A DNA stretch of 64,000 bases. Origin: Sphingobacterium sp. LZ7M1 (GTDB lineage Bacteria; Bacteroidota; Bacteroidia; Sphingobacteriales; Sphingobacteriaceae). Numbering within the stretch: the first letter of the stretch is position 1; every line of letters begins with the position of its first letter. The position numbers and the translations under genes were made by a program. The stretch spans positions 3,968,001-4,032,000 of the forward strand of contig NZ_CP101134.1 in the NCBI RefSeq assembly GCF_024296865.1, read 5' to 3'. A model generated the notes under the pieces. That model saw nothing but the letters and a program-made list of their open reading frames with translations, was not told the DNA's origin and ran no database searches. This document shows positions 18,162 to 27,506 of this stretch, in pieces.

Positions 18162-19856
18162 ATGAAAAAACCTAATTTGATTTATTTATTCTTAATCGTC
18201 TTTTTTCTGGGCTCTTGCTCAGTTAATCAACAGACTGCTTCCAACCAAACCGAGTATGAAAATGGAGCAGTTGTGACGGCTCACCCGATTGCTTCAGAGG
18301 TGGGAGTAGAGATCTTAAAAAAGGGCGGAAATGCTGTTGATGCAGCAATTGCTGTAAAATTTGCTCTAGCAGTAGTCTACCCTAACGCTGGAAACCTTGG
18401 GGGAGGTGGATTTATGGTATTTCGTGGAAGAGATGGTTCGGTATCATCCCTTGACTTCCGCGAAAAAGCACCTCAGAAAGCTTCCAGAGACATGTACTTG
18501 GACAAAGATGGAAACCCTATTACCGACCTAAGTCTTTACGGACAATTGGCCTCTGGTGTACCGGGATCTGTTGCCGGGATGGATGCTGCCTACAAAAAAT
18601 ATGGCACTATCGCTTGGAAAGACTTAGTTCAACCGGCCATCGACCTAGCAACAAAAGGCTTCCCGATCACCAAACAACAGGCTGGCGAATTCAACCGCTA
18701 CAAAGCCCGCTTCCAAAAATTCAATCCTGATGGTGCTGCAATCATCCGCGACACGGAATGGAAAGAAGGCGACCTATTCGTACAAACTGAATTGGCTGAA
18801 ACCTTGAAGCGAATTGCAGAACAAGGACGTGATGGCTTCTATAAGGGACAAACTGCCGAATACATCGTTGCAGAAATGAAACGTGGCAATGGTATCATCA
18901 GCTTAAAGGACCTTGAAGATTATCAGGCAAGCTGGAGAGACCCTATTGTAGGTAAGTACAAAAACTATAAAGTGATTTCTATGCCTCCTCCTTCTAGCGG
19001 TGGTGTGGCATTAATGGCACTATTGCAGTCCGTTGAGAAATACCCGCTTGCAAAATGGGGATTCCAGCATGACAGTACCGTACGTGCAATGGTCGAGGCT
19101 GAACGCCGTGTGTATGCAGACAGAGCTACCCACTTAGGTGATCCTGACTTTTACCGCGTACCGATCGCAAACCTGACCGACGCCAAGTTCAACCAGGACC
19201 GTATGGCTAAGGTAAACTTGGATAAAGCTACCCCTAGCGATCAGGTAAAAGCTGCCAAGTTCCCAGGTTACGAATCTGAAGAGACTACCCACTACAGCAT
19301 CGTTGACAAGAATGGCAATGCCGTTTCCTTGACCACAACCATCAACGGTTCTTACGGATCATGTGTTTGGGTAGATGGTGCAGGATTCCTATTGAACAAC
19401 GAAATGGATGACTTCTCCGTAAAGCCAGGTTCACCAAACATGTACGGCCTTCTAGGTGGTAAAGCAAATTCCATCGAACCCGGAAAAAGAATGCTTAGCG
19501 CCATGACACCAACCATCATCGAAGAAGATGGAAAACTGAAAATGGTTGTTGGTACGCCAGGTGGATCCACGATCATCACTTCGGTATTCCAAACCATCTT
19601 AAACGTATTGGAATTCGACATGACTGCACAAGAATCCGTGTCAGCAGCCCGTTTCCACCACCAATGGCAACCCGACGTAATCGACGTTGAAGAAAAAGCA
19701 ATCAACGACAAAACTCGTCAAAGCCTTGAAGAGGACGGTTACAAAATCAATAAAAGAGGTGCTATCGGCCGCGTAGAAAACATCGTTATCCTCAAAAACG
19801 GAAAACTCCAAACCGGAGCCGACCATAGAGGCGATGACCAAGCGAGGGGATACTAA
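18162..19856 (+). CDS. ggt: Gamma-glutamyltransferase (lipoprotein form)
   Basis: This enzyme cleaves the gamma-glutamyl bond of glutathione and similar compounds and matures by autocleavage. I start it at the ATG at 18162, which gives a lipoprotein signal ending FLGSC (Cys19) and 564 residues; the longer frame from 18057 would overlap the divergent gene and hide the signal. The autocleavage/nucleophile threonine is Thr375 in ETTHYSIVDKNGNAVSLT. NLGGGGFM near residue 85 and GKRMLSAMTPTI in the small subunit are typical. The lipid anchor suggests periplasmic or outer-membrane location, with a likely role in glutathione or peptide scavenging. Confidence 0.95.
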   Translation: MKKPNLIYLFLIVFFLGSCSVNQQTASNQTEYENGAVVTAHPIASEVGVEILKKGGNAVDAAIAVKFALAVVYPNAGNLGGGGFMVFRGRDGSVSSLDFREKAPQKASRDMYLDKDGNPITDLSLYGQLASGVPGSVAGMDAAYKKYGTIAWKDLVQPAIDLATKGFPITKQQAGEFNRYKARFQKFNPDGAAIIRDTEWKEGDLFVQTELAETLKRIAEQGRDGFYKGQTAEYIVAEMKRGNGIISLKDLEDYQASWRDPIVGKYKNYKVISMPPPSSGGVALMALLQSVEKYPLAKWGFQHDSTVRAMVEAERRVYADRATHLGDPDFYRVPIANLTDAKFNQDRMAKVNLDKATPSDQVKAAKFPGYESEETTHYSIVDKNGNAVSLTTTINGSYGSCVWVDGAGFLLNNEMDDFSVKPGSPNMYGLLGGKANSIEPGKRMLSAMTPTIIEEDGKLKMVVGTPGGSTIITSVFQTILNVLEFDMTAQESVSAARFHHQWQPDVIDVEEKAINDKTRQSLEEDGYKINKRGAIGRVENIVILKNGKLQTGADHRGDDQARGY

Positions 19857-19874
19857 ATCGTAGATATTAGAATT

Positions 19875-20003
19875 GAGATGTGAGATTTGAGATAGAATAA
19901 CTATCAAAAATTTCATATCTCATTTAAATTTACATCCTCCTTTAAATCTTCAAAAACTACTCGTTTGAAGGTTCTCAAATCTCATATCTCCCATCTCACA
20001 TCT
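19875..20003. repeat. Inverted pair of GAGATGTGAGA-type intergenic repeats
   Basis: The left arm (19875-19894) reads GAGATGTGAGATTTGAGATA and begins 18 bp after the ggt stop. The right arm (19973-20003) has tandem TCTCA units ending CATCTCACATCT. As at 17208-17334, the arms point toward each other between converging genes (ggt and cydB). I see no standard terminator in this gap. Confidence 0.75.
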
Positions 20004-20007
20004 AGCC

Positions 20008-21078
20008 CTAATGATACCCCACATCATCCAGCTTACCTTTAAATACCCTAAATTGGATGATAAAGTAAATAACTACCAGCAGGAAGGCTATCACGAACCA
20101 ATATAGACCCACGGATAGGCCATATTCATGGCCGGCGACATTGTAGACCGTTAGGGACGGATTGACAGAATTGGTTGATGGCAGTACATTTGGGAAGAGT
20201 GAAGCAACGGTCGTTGCAAAGCTCCCTAGGATAAATAAGGTAGAGAAAAGAAATCCCATACCATCTTTCTTAAATTTCTTGATCCAGAACTGACCAATCA
20301 AACCTACTCCAGCGATTACAGGAAAAATCCATAACCAGGCATGTCCGATTAGGTTATTGAGTGGAAATGGTTTTACATATTGCCATAACCCTGCTGTTAG
20401 GACCACTAAAAAAGCAAGGGCAATATTCAATTTGAAAATGATGCCTTTCAACCTTTGGTTCAAGCCAGTAGAGGTTTTGAGAATAATCCAGTTGGCGCCA
20501 TGAATGGTAAGCGTAAATACAGAAACAATACCCAATAAAATCGTAAACCAGTCAATGATTCCGTGAACATCAGACATAGGGTCTAATGTTGGATTCCATA
20601 ATTGCAGGAAGAAATAATGGGGTTCTTGTGTGGACACGCCATTCTCCACCATGCCTAGGTTCACTCCACGCACCACGTTTCCCAATGCAGCCCCAAAGAA
20701 CAGGGCCAGAAACAGACTCGCCATGCCAAATGCCTTCTCCCAAAACCTTTCCCACAATTTATTGTGGATCTGCCCACGAAGCTCCAAACCAACGGCCCTA
20801 AAGATCAAAAACCATAATACCAGCATCAGTGGCAAATAGAACCCACTGAATGCCGAAGCATATAAAGTAGGAAATGCGAAAAACAGAACACCTCCCGATG
20901 CAATCAACCAAACCTCATTGGCATCCCAAAAAGGACCGATTGCATTGCGGATGGCTGCCCGCTCCTCATCGGTTTTTGCAAATAATAAATGAACAATACC
21001 AGCTCCAAAATCATATCCATCCAGCACCACGTACATGCCCAACATAAAGACCAAAATGATAAACCAAAACATTTCCAT
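20008..21078 (-). CDS. cydB: Cytochrome bd oxidase subunit II
   Basis: This 356-residue, roughly nine-helix membrane protein partners CydA in the bd-type quinol oxidase, which reduces O2 to water at high affinity and without proton pumping. The opening FWFIILVFMLGMYVVLDGYDFGAGIVHL, with GYDFG near residue 21, and the segment IGPFWDANEVWLIASGGVLFFAFP near residue 46 identify CydB. It begins 3 bp after the cydA stop. No cydX-like small ORF or cydDC assembly genes were seen beside it. Confidence 0.96.
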   Translation of the reverse strand: MEMFWFIILVFMLGMYVVLDGYDFGAGIVHLLFAKTDEERAAIRNAIGPFWDANEVWLIASGGVLFFAFPTLYASAFSGFYLPLMLVLWFLIFRAVGLELRGQIHNKLWERFWEKAFGMASLFLALFFGAALGNVVRGVNLGMVENGVSTQEPHYFFLQLWNPTLDPMSDVHGIIDWFTILLGIVSVFTLTIHGANWIILKTSTGLNQRLKGIIFKLNIALAFLVVLTAGLWQYVKPFPLNNLIGHAWLWIFPVIAGVGLIGQFWIKKFKKDGMGFLFSTLFILGSFATTVASLFPNVLPSTNSVNPSLTVYNVAGHEYGLSVGLYWFVIAFLLVVIYFIIQFRVFKGKLDDVGYH

Positions 21079-21081
21079 AAG

Positions 21082-22422
21082 CTATGATTTTAGTGCTAAA
21101 TTAGTTTCAGGACCTTTTCTGATGATCTTCAATACCAACATCAAGAACAACAGACCCAATAAAATATACAGCCCTACAAACCCCAATAAGGTAAACAGGG
21201 TGTTTCCTGAAGAAACCGTAGGAGAAACTCCATCGACCATCCGCATCAGGTTGAAGACCAACCAAGGCTGTCTGCCCAATTCTGCAGTGTACCACCCTGC
21301 CGTATTGGCGATATAAGGAAATGGAATCATGAACATCAATATCCATAATACCCATTTCGTTTGAAATAGCTTTTTCCGCCACAGCAGGAATGCAGCAATC
21401 ATCATGATTCCAATAAAGATGGTCCCTAAACCAGCCATGATATGATAACTGTAATATAGTCCAGGAACGTTTGTCGGATGGATATCTTCATCAAATTCAT
21501 TGAGCCCTTGAATGGTGGCATCCCAACGTTGATAGGTCAAGAAACTCAAAACCTTAGGGACAGCAATCTTATTGTCCAGCTTTTTGTTCTCCATATCGGG
21601 TTGTCCAATCAAAATTATCTCTGAACCACCGGTTTCAGTTTCAAAGATCCCTTCCATCGCGGCGAAAGTAGCGGGCTGGTGCTTCACCACATTCTTTGCT
21701 AACATATCCCCAGTTGGAAAGGCTACAGCAATCGAGGCAATCAAACCAAAAACAACGCCCGTCTTTAAGAAGATCTTTCCATATTCCGCATGCAGGTTGC
21801 TCAACAGATAGAACGCCCCAACAGCCGATACAAAGAATGCTGAAGTGACTAATGAACCGGCCTGATTATGCAAATAAGAAGGAAGTAACCAAGGATTAGT
21901 AAATAGAGCAGAAAAATTATTGAGCACAAATTTTCCGTTTTCCAGGATCTCATAGCCTACTGGATGCTGCATCCAGGAATGGGTCGCCAGAATCAAGTAT
22001 CCCGAGGCCCAAGAGCCTATAAAGACCATCAATCCCGCCACAAAATGGAGCTTATGCCCCAAGAGCTTCTCCCCAAAAATAAACATCCCTAGAAAGGAGG
22101 ACTCCAAGAAAAAGGAGAACATCCCTTCCATTGCCAAGGTCTGGCCAATTATCCCACCAGTCAATTCCGAAAACTTCGCCCAATTTGTCCCGAACTGAAA
22201 CTCCATCGGAATCCCAGTAACCACCCCCATCGCAAAATTCAGTGCAAAGATCTTCATCCAAAACTTGGAAGCATCATTATAGATGATGTTATTGGTCCTC
22301 AAAAATCTCCATTTGAAATAAACGATCATGAGTGAAAGACCCATGGTCAATTGCGGAAAGAGGTAGTGAAAGGTAATGGTAAATGCGAATTGCAGGCGGT
22401 TGTAGAGGATCATATCTTCCAT
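21082..22422 (-). CDS. cydA: Cytochrome bd oxidase subunit I
   Basis: CydA (446 residues) carries hemes b558, b595 and d and the quinol site. Recognisable features are His19 in QFAFTITFHYLFPQLT, the first-helix ligand region, the segment IFALNFAMGVVTGIPMEFQFGTNW near residue 53, and GRQPW near residue 360. The Q-loop is of the short type, judging from total length compared with about 520 residues in E. coli. It is first in a two-gene operon with a candidate promoter just upstream. The enzyme supports respiration at low oxygen, fitting the presence of anaerobic nrdD/nrdG elsewhere in the window. Confidence 0.96.
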   Translation of the reverse strand: MEDMILYNRLQFAFTITFHYLFPQLTMGLSLMIVYFKWRFLRTNNIIYNDASKFWMKIFALNFAMGVVTGIPMEFQFGTNWAKFSELTGGIIGQTLAMEGMFSFFLESSFLGMFIFGEKLLGHKLHFVAGLMVFIGSWASGYLILATHSWMQHPVGYEILENGKFVLNNFSALFTNPWLLPSYLHNQAGSLVTSAFFVSAVGAFYLLSNLHAEYGKIFLKTGVVFGLIASIAVAFPTGDMLAKNVVKHQPATFAAMEGIFETETGGSEIILIGQPDMENKKLDNKIAVPKVLSFLTYQRWDATIQGLNEFDEDIHPTNVPGLYYSYHIMAGLGTIFIGIMMIAAFLLWRKKLFQTKWVLWILMFMIPFPYIANTAGWYTAELGRQPWLVFNLMRMVDGVSPTVSSGNTLFTLLGFVGLYILLGLLFLMLVLKIIRKGPETNLALKS

Positions 22423-22453
22423 TAGACAATCTGTTTTGTGGTCGAACTTTCCT

Positions 22454-22484
22454 TAAAATTAAGGCATTACAACTGCAAATCAAA
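22454..22484 (-). promoter_or_regulatory. Candidate cydAB promoter
   Basis: On the minus strand TTTG (22484-22481), a 19-bp spacer and TAATTTTA (22461-22454, one mismatch to TAnnTTTG). The predicted start lies about 27 nt before the cydA ATG. No clear FNR/CRP-type palindrome was seen. Confidence 0.55.
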
Positions 22485-22573
22485 CAAATATTAATAAAAT
22501 ACCATATTTGCCTGAATTAAGTCTTTTTGATGAAAGTTTCTTAGCTGAATACGTCAACAGGATTCCATTGAAG

Positions 22574-23896
22574 TTAATCTTCGAGGTATTTATCCCCTAT
22601 CTGTTTATTGGCCTTAGCGCCAAGTGTCTTTAACTGTTCTATTTTCCGAATCACATTTCCAGAGCCTGAACTGAGCTTCTTCATGGCCTCATCATGCTTG
22701 TCTGCGGCTTTTTGGATCATCCCCTGAAGCTGATCCATATCATTCAGGAAACCAACAAACTTATCATACAACAAACCTGCTTCCTTAGCGATCTCCAGGA
22801 CATTCCTGTTCTGCCTTTCCTGTTTCCAAACACTGGCGATTGTCCTCAAAGTGGCCAATAGAGTCGAAGGGCTCACGATCACCACGCGTCTATCCCATGC
22901 CTCACTGAAGAGTTCTGGTTTAAAGTTTACCGCTAGGCTTAAGGAAGACTCAATTGGGATGAACAGCAAAACAAAATCTGGCGATTGTATGCCATATAGC
23001 GAATGGTAATCCTTGGCCGATAGTTCCCTAACATGGTTCTCGATGGATTGTACATGCTGTTTAACAAATATTAACCGATCCTCCTCGGTATCTGCATTTA
23101 CAGCTCGTTCATAGGCTACCAATGATAATTTGGCATCGACAATCAAATGCTTCTCATCGGGTAAATAGATCACGGCATCAGGTTGAAACCTTCTGCCATC
23201 CGCCTCCTGAACAGAAGCCTGAAGCTTATATTCTTGGTCCTTGATCAGACCCGAACGTTCCAATACTCGCTCTAAAATAACCTCGCCCCAATTCCCTTGC
23301 TTCTTATTGTCCCCTTTCAGCGCCCTGGCCAAGTTATTTGCCTCATCCTTGATCTGTACGCTCTGTTGCATCAATTGTTCCACTACGCCCTTCAGAACAT
23401 TGCGCTCAGCCGATTCCTGCTGATAGGACTTCTCCACCTTCTCCTCAAAGGTTTTGATCTTCTCTTTTAAGGGATCCAATACCTGCGAAATATTCTGCTG
23501 GTTCAACTGCGTAAACTTGAAAGATTTTTCTTCCAAAATCTTATTGGCCATGACCTGAAACTCATTGTTGAACTGGGCTTTCATGTTTTCCATTTCCTGC
23601 CTTTGCTCAGCAAATTTCTCCTGTTGGGCCTGTAGGTAAGCATTCGTCCCTTCCAAACTCCGCTCTACAGTTTGTCTCGCCAAGCTTTCTTCCCGCAGTT
23701 CACTGTACAGGCGGTCTCGATCGGCAATCAAGATCTTTTCACGCTCCTGAATTTTGGCAAATTCCAATTGGAGGTCTTTGGTAGCATCCTGCAGCCTATT
23801 ATGCTCTTCCCTAGACACAGCCCTTGCGTTGCGCCAAATAAGAAAGGCACAGATAGCAACAAGGACGATAAGGGAAACAAGATAGACGACTTCCAC
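22574..23896 (-). CDS. rmuC: RmuC-family DNA recombination protein
   Basis: The 440-residue protein has one N-terminal membrane helix (about residues 2-19), a long coiled coil rich in Glu, Gln and Arg to about residue 160, and the RmuC domain, which contains GNWGEVILERVLERSGL near residue 202, PDAVIYLP and VDAKLSL near residue 250. RmuC proteins carry a restriction-endonuclease-like fold and limit rearrangement at inverted repeats in E. coli; their biochemistry is poorly known. The start is a GTG at 23896. It lies 26 bp downstream of the arginase-like gene and is probably co-transcribed with it. Confidence 0.92.
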   Translation of the reverse strand: MEVVYLVSLIVLVAICAFLIWRNARAVSREEHNRLQDATKDLQLEFAKIQEREKILIADRDRLYSELREESLARQTVERSLEGTNAYLQAQQEKFAEQRQEMENMKAQFNNEFQVMANKILEEKSFKFTQLNQQNISQVLDPLKEKIKTFEEKVEKSYQQESAERNVLKGVVEQLMQQSVQIKDEANNLARALKGDNKKQGNWGEVILERVLERSGLIKDQEYKLQASVQEADGRRFQPDAVIYLPDEKHLIVDAKLSLVAYERAVNADTEEDRLIFVKQHVQSIENHVRELSAKDYHSLYGIQSPDFVLLFIPIESSLSLAVNFKPELFSEAWDRRVVIVSPSTLLATLRTIASVWKQERQNRNVLEIAKEAGLLYDKFVGFLNDMDQLQGMIQKAADKHDEAMKKLSSGSGNVIRKIEQLKTLGAKANKQIGDKYLED

Positions 23897-23922
23897 GCTA
23901 TTCAGATTGATAAACTATATGA

Positions 23923-25110
23923 TTACTGTAGTTTCTGATGGGTTTTCCACCATAGATCCGGCATTTCACCAGCAACTGCCATTTGATAATCCTCATAACG
24001 GCATGGCACTAGGTAAAAACGTTCATTGACAGATTTGGAGCCAAAGTATGGAACTTGCATCCACCAACGGTCAGACTTTTTGCTCTTCACAAAAACCAAC
24101 TCATAATCCTCTGCTTCCAAAGTGGTTCTGTAGATGATATAATTAGATTTAGGATACATCGGAGCATCCTTTTTACGGCTATAGAACCCATCGATGAAAC
24201 ACCAGATCATCTGGGCGATCAGCATGCCGGTCTGGCCCATGGGATCAAAGGTCGGGTTGTATTCATAGATTCCAAAAGAACTGCATTTATCGGACATGCC
24301 AGCATATCTTGACAATTGACAGGCCTCATCACCATATAATCCATTAGGCCCTGCATTTGCATTTCCGCAAGCTTCTGAAGCACGAATGGCACCAATGTCA
24401 AAACTGACCATATCCGCCGAACGGATAATAGGCTCTGCTTGGTCCAGCTTGCCCGAAAAGCTTCCCAATCGCATCGCATTGAAAAACAATTTATCATACA
24501 TATTGATCGACTCTTTGCTCACTAGATAGGTCTGAAATCCAATATTGCTAAGATTGAACAAATAATCTGGCTGATGTAAGATCAAATGGTTAAGATAGGT
24601 CTGTGAATTCAAAGGCATATCCTCGGCATTCTCCTGATCCAGATCAAACCTAGAATCGATGACCGCAACATCTACACGTTGCTCCAGATTCTCATACGAT
24701 GTATACTGCGCATAGGTCAGATCCTGTCCGCCGCCAATCAGTATAGGAAGGATATCTTTTTTCATCAATTCTTCCATTACCAATTTTACGGCCACGTAGG
24801 TGTCCTTTACCGTTGCTCCTGCTCTAATATTCCCCAGGTCGGCGATCTTCACGGTGTAATCCCCTTGATAGAGATCGTAAAGATGCTTGCGGACCATGTC
24901 CGGTGCTTTTTGCGTACCGTTGTTGTTGACTGCTGACCGTCCCTCTTCTACACCAAAAATAGCAATCTGCGGATAGCCTGTTTCCTCATCCCATTGCGGA
25001 AATACATCCGTATATTTTTCGATGGAATGACCGAATTGTGAGTTGTAATATTCTGTTGGAAGACCTAATTCTTTTAGGGAGATGGGTGATAAAAAATCAG
25101 CTAAAGTCAT
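23923..25110 (-). CDS. Arginase/formimidoylglutamase-fold protein with degenerate metal site
   Basis: This 395-residue protein has the ureohydrolase fold, but the dimanganese ligands are altered. The usual GGGHD is GGGQD (Gln129), DAHxD is DSRFD (residues 152-156, Arg154 in place of His), and SxDxDxxDP is VSFDIGAIR (Asp238 kept, second Asp replaced by Gly240). Two histidine and one aspartate ligands are thus gone. Bacteroidota homologues are commonly called formimidoylglutamase or arginase, but as written the enzyme should not bind the normal metal pair. No hut (histidine-degradation) gene is adjacent. A non-catalytic or changed role is likely. Confidence 0.8.
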   Translation of the reverse strand: MTLADFLSPISLKELGLPTEYYNSQFGHSIEKYTDVFPQWDEETGYPQIAIFGVEEGRSAVNNNGTQKAPDMVRKHLYDLYQGDYTVKIADLGNIRAGATVKDTYVAVKLVMEELMKKDILPILIGGGQDLTYAQYTSYENLEQRVDVAVIDSRFDLDQENAEDMPLNSQTYLNHLILHQPDYLFNLSNIGFQTYLVSKESINMYDKLFFNAMRLGSFSGKLDQAEPIIRSADMVSFDIGAIRASEACGNANAGPNGLYGDEACQLSRYAGMSDKCSSFGIYEYNPTFDPMGQTGMLIAQMIWCFIDGFYSRKKDAPMYPKSNYIIYRTTLEAEDYELVFVKSKKSDRWWMQVPYFGSKSVNERFYLVPCRYEDYQMAVAGEMPDLWWKTHQKLQ

Positions 25111-25181
25111 ATTGATTGTCTAATTCCTCAAATTTTATTGAGTTTATCCTATTGTATTTAGCAAATATGCATTTATTAACT

Positions 25182-25189
25182 TACTTTTG
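25182..25189 (+). promoter_or_regulatory. -7 promoter element (TACTTTTG) of the SDR gene
   Basis: TACTTTTG matches TAnnTTTG exactly and lies 33 bp before the GTG start of the downstream gene. No well-placed -33 element is visible. Confidence 0.4.
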
Positions 25190-25221
25190 AACTACATAAT
25201 TTTTCAACAATAAGTTAGGAA

Positions 25222-26187
25222 GTGATATTAGTAACAGGCGGAACAGGTTTTTTAGGGTCTACGTTATTGCAGTACCTCATTGATGAGGGGCATAGTGTGA
25301 TTGCTTTGAAAAGATCGACCTCCATTATTCCTGACCCCTTAAAGTCCTCATCACTCATCCAATGGGTGGATGCTGAAATAACAGATTATTTCGCCCTCGA
25401 AGACATTATCCCTAAAGTCGATCAAGTTTACCACTGTGCAGCCAAGGTTTCTTACCAAAAGGAAGATGCCGCTGAGATCATTGACACAAACGTTGAGGGT
25501 ACCAAACACATTGTCAATCTCTGCCTGGAACACCAAAAAAGATTGCTCCACGTCAGTTCGATTGCCGCTTTGGGATTCAGCAAAAAAGGACTTCCGGTAA
25601 CCGAAAATGACAAATGGGAATTTAACCCTAAGATCTCCAAATATTCTTTGGCGAAGTACGAAAGCGAAATGGAAGTCTGGAGAGGGGTCGCCGAAGGTCT
25701 GGACGCCGTAATTGTCAATCCTTCCGTTATCATGGGTATTGGATGGGGCGAAAAAGGCTCCCGTGCCATTTTCAACATGGTAAATAAAGGTAACAAGATC
25801 TATCCTTTGGGTTCTGTCGGAATCGTCGATGTTTCCGATGTGGCAAAGATCATGATCCTACTGATGAATTCTGATATTTCCGGCCAAAGGTTTATCCTCA
25901 ATGCTGAGAATATCAGTAACCAAGACTTGCTGACCAAGATCAGTGAATTGATGAACAAGCCCGCACCACACATCAAGGCAACCTCGCTGATGCTTTCCGT
26001 AGCATGGCGTTTAGCAAAATTAGGTGCTGCGATCAGTGGGAAGAAACCTGCCCTGACCAAAGAGTCTGCTCGCGCAGCAAACAGTAAATTACAATACGAC
26101 AATTCCAAAATAAAGGAAACGTTGGGCTATACATTTAAACCTCTGGATCAAACCCTAAGAGAAGTATGTGAAGCCTATTATTTATAG
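25222..26187 (+). CDS. NAD(P)-dependent extended SDR epimerase/dehydratase-like protein
   Basis: The 321-residue protein starts at a GTG and opens with the Rossmann motif MILVTGGTGFLGSTLL (TGGTGFLG at residues 5-12). The catalytic Tyr-Lys lies in KYSLAKYESE near residue 141, after HVSSIAALG near residue 111. The form is that of extended SDR proteins such as dihydroflavonol-reductase-like or epimerase-like enzymes acting on sugar nucleotides or small alcohols. The substrate is unknown. The SerB fusion gene follows after 23 bp, probably in the same transcript. Confidence 0.88.
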   Translation: MILVTGGTGFLGSTLLQYLIDEGHSVIALKRSTSIIPDPLKSSSLIQWVDAEITDYFALEDIIPKVDQVYHCAAKVSYQKEDAAEIIDTNVEGTKHIVNLCLEHQKRLLHVSSIAALGFSKKGLPVTENDKWEFNPKISKYSLAKYESEMEVWRGVAEGLDAVIVNPSVIMGIGWGEKGSRAIFNMVNKGNKIYPLGSVGIVDVSDVAKIMILLMNSDISGQRFILNAENISNQDLLTKISELMNKPAPHIKATSLMLSVAWRLAKLGAAISGKKPALTKESARAANSKLQYDNSKIKETLGYTFKPLDQTLREVCEAYYL

Positions 26188-26210
26188 CAACAATCTAAAC
26201 AAAACATACA

Positions 26211-27506
26211 GTGAAAAACTATTACATCATAGACTTCGATAGCACTTTCACCCAAGTCGAAGCCCTAGACGAATTAGCAAGGATATCCTTAGAAAACCAT
26301 CCTGACCAAGAGAAAATTTACAACGAAATCGAGCGCTTCACCAATTTGGCTATGGAAGGCAAGATTTCTTTCCGTGAAAGCTTGGCTGGACGTGTAAGTT
26401 TATTGCAGGCTAATCGCCAACATTTGGACAAACTGATCGCTCATCTAAAAAAGAAAGTTTCCAAATCTTTCAGTAGAAACAAAGACTTCTTTAGGGAGAA
26501 TTCAGACACCGCTTGGATCGTTTCCGGTGGGTTCAAGGAATTTATTACCCCTGTAGTCAGTCCGTACCATATCAAAAAAGAAAACATCTACGCCAATACC
26601 TTCAAATTTGACGCTGATGGGAATATCATCGGTTATGACGAAGCCAACCCCCTATCGGATGAAGGAGGAAAGGTAAAGCTCTTAAAACAGCTCAATATCG
26701 AAGGTCGGATCTTTGGAATCGGTGATGGATATTCAGACTTCCAATTAAAAGAATCAGGCTTGATCGAAAAGTTCTATGCCTTTACCGAGAACATTTCCAG
26801 GCAATCGGTAACTGATAAAGCGGATCATATCGCACCAAGTTTTGACGAATTCCTATATGTGAATGACCTCCCTAGAGCTATCTCCTACCCAAAGAACAGA
26901 ATCTTATGTCTTATTGTAGGTGATGTCCCTGAAATTGCTGCGCATATCTTGAAAAGAGATGGATTCTCCATCCGTGTCAAGGAGACATTGGAAGAGAAAT
27001 ATGTGAAGGACGTTGGCATGTTATTGTTGGGTAACGGAGAAACCATAGCAGATGATGTACTATCAAGAGCAGATAAATTAAAGACCATCGGCTATCTAGG
27101 CGATGTGAAGGGACATATCTCAAAAGCTATCTGTACGGAAAAAGGAATTGTGGTTTTTGACGACAAAAAGAACAAAAAACGAAATGCGGAATTTATCCCT
27201 CGCCGTATGGCTGACTTCATCAACAATGGTGATACAGATCAAAGCAGGAATTTCCCTAACCTAACCCTACCGGGCTTAACAAGGGCGCACCGTCTACTGC
27301 ACATCCATAAGAACGTCCCTGGTATCATGGCGCAGATCAACAAGATCTACGCGGAAAATAATATCAACATCTTTTCTCAATTCTTGATGACTAGAGGTGA
27401 AATAGGTTATGCGGTTACAGATATCGATGCTGCTTACGATAAACAAATGCTTAGGCAATTGAAGCAGGTCGATAACACCATAAAATTTAGGATTTTATAC
27501 AAGTAA
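26211..27506 (+). CDS. Phosphoserine phosphatase fused to a truncated SerA plus ACT domain
   Basis: Residues 1-215 form a HAD phosphatase of the SerB type: nucleophile motif DFDST (8-12), IVSGGF (103-108) and GDGYSD (171-176). Residues 228-325 resemble the substrate-binding part of D-3-phosphoglycerate dehydrogenase (SerA). The NAD-binding Rossmann domain and its GxGxxG are missing. Residues 340-431 match the SerA C-terminal ACT domain (NFPNLTLP, HIHKNVPGIMAQINKIY, INIFSQFLMT, IGYAVTDID), keeping residues equivalent to the serine-binding His366, Asn368 and Asn386. It should dephosphorylate phosphoserine and be regulated by serine. The start is a GTG at 26211. Confidence 0.85.
   Translation: MKNYYIIDFDSTFTQVEALDELARISLENHPDQEKIYNEIERFTNLAMEGKISFRESLAGRVSLLQANRQHLDKLIAHLKKKVSKSFSRNKDFFRENSDTAWIVSGGFKEFITPVVSPYHIKKENIYANTFKFDADGNIIGYDEANPLSDEGGKVKLLKQLNIEGRIFGIGDGYSDFQLKESGLIEKFYAFTENISRQSVTDKADHIAPSFDEFLYVNDLPRAISYPKNRILCLIVGDVPEIAAHILKRDGFSIRVKETLEEKYVKDVGMLLLGNGETIADDVLSRADKLKTIGYLGDVKGHISKAICTEKGIVVFDDKKNKKRNAEFIPRRMADFINNGDTDQSRNFPNLTLPGLTRAHRLLHIHKNVPGIMAQINKIYAENNINIFSQFLMTRGEIGYAVTDIDAAYDKQMLRQLKQVDNTIKFRILYK

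Noticed and set aside
17208..20003. CRISPR array
   Set aside because: The tandem units are 7-8 bp, have no spacers of constant size and no cas genes nearby.
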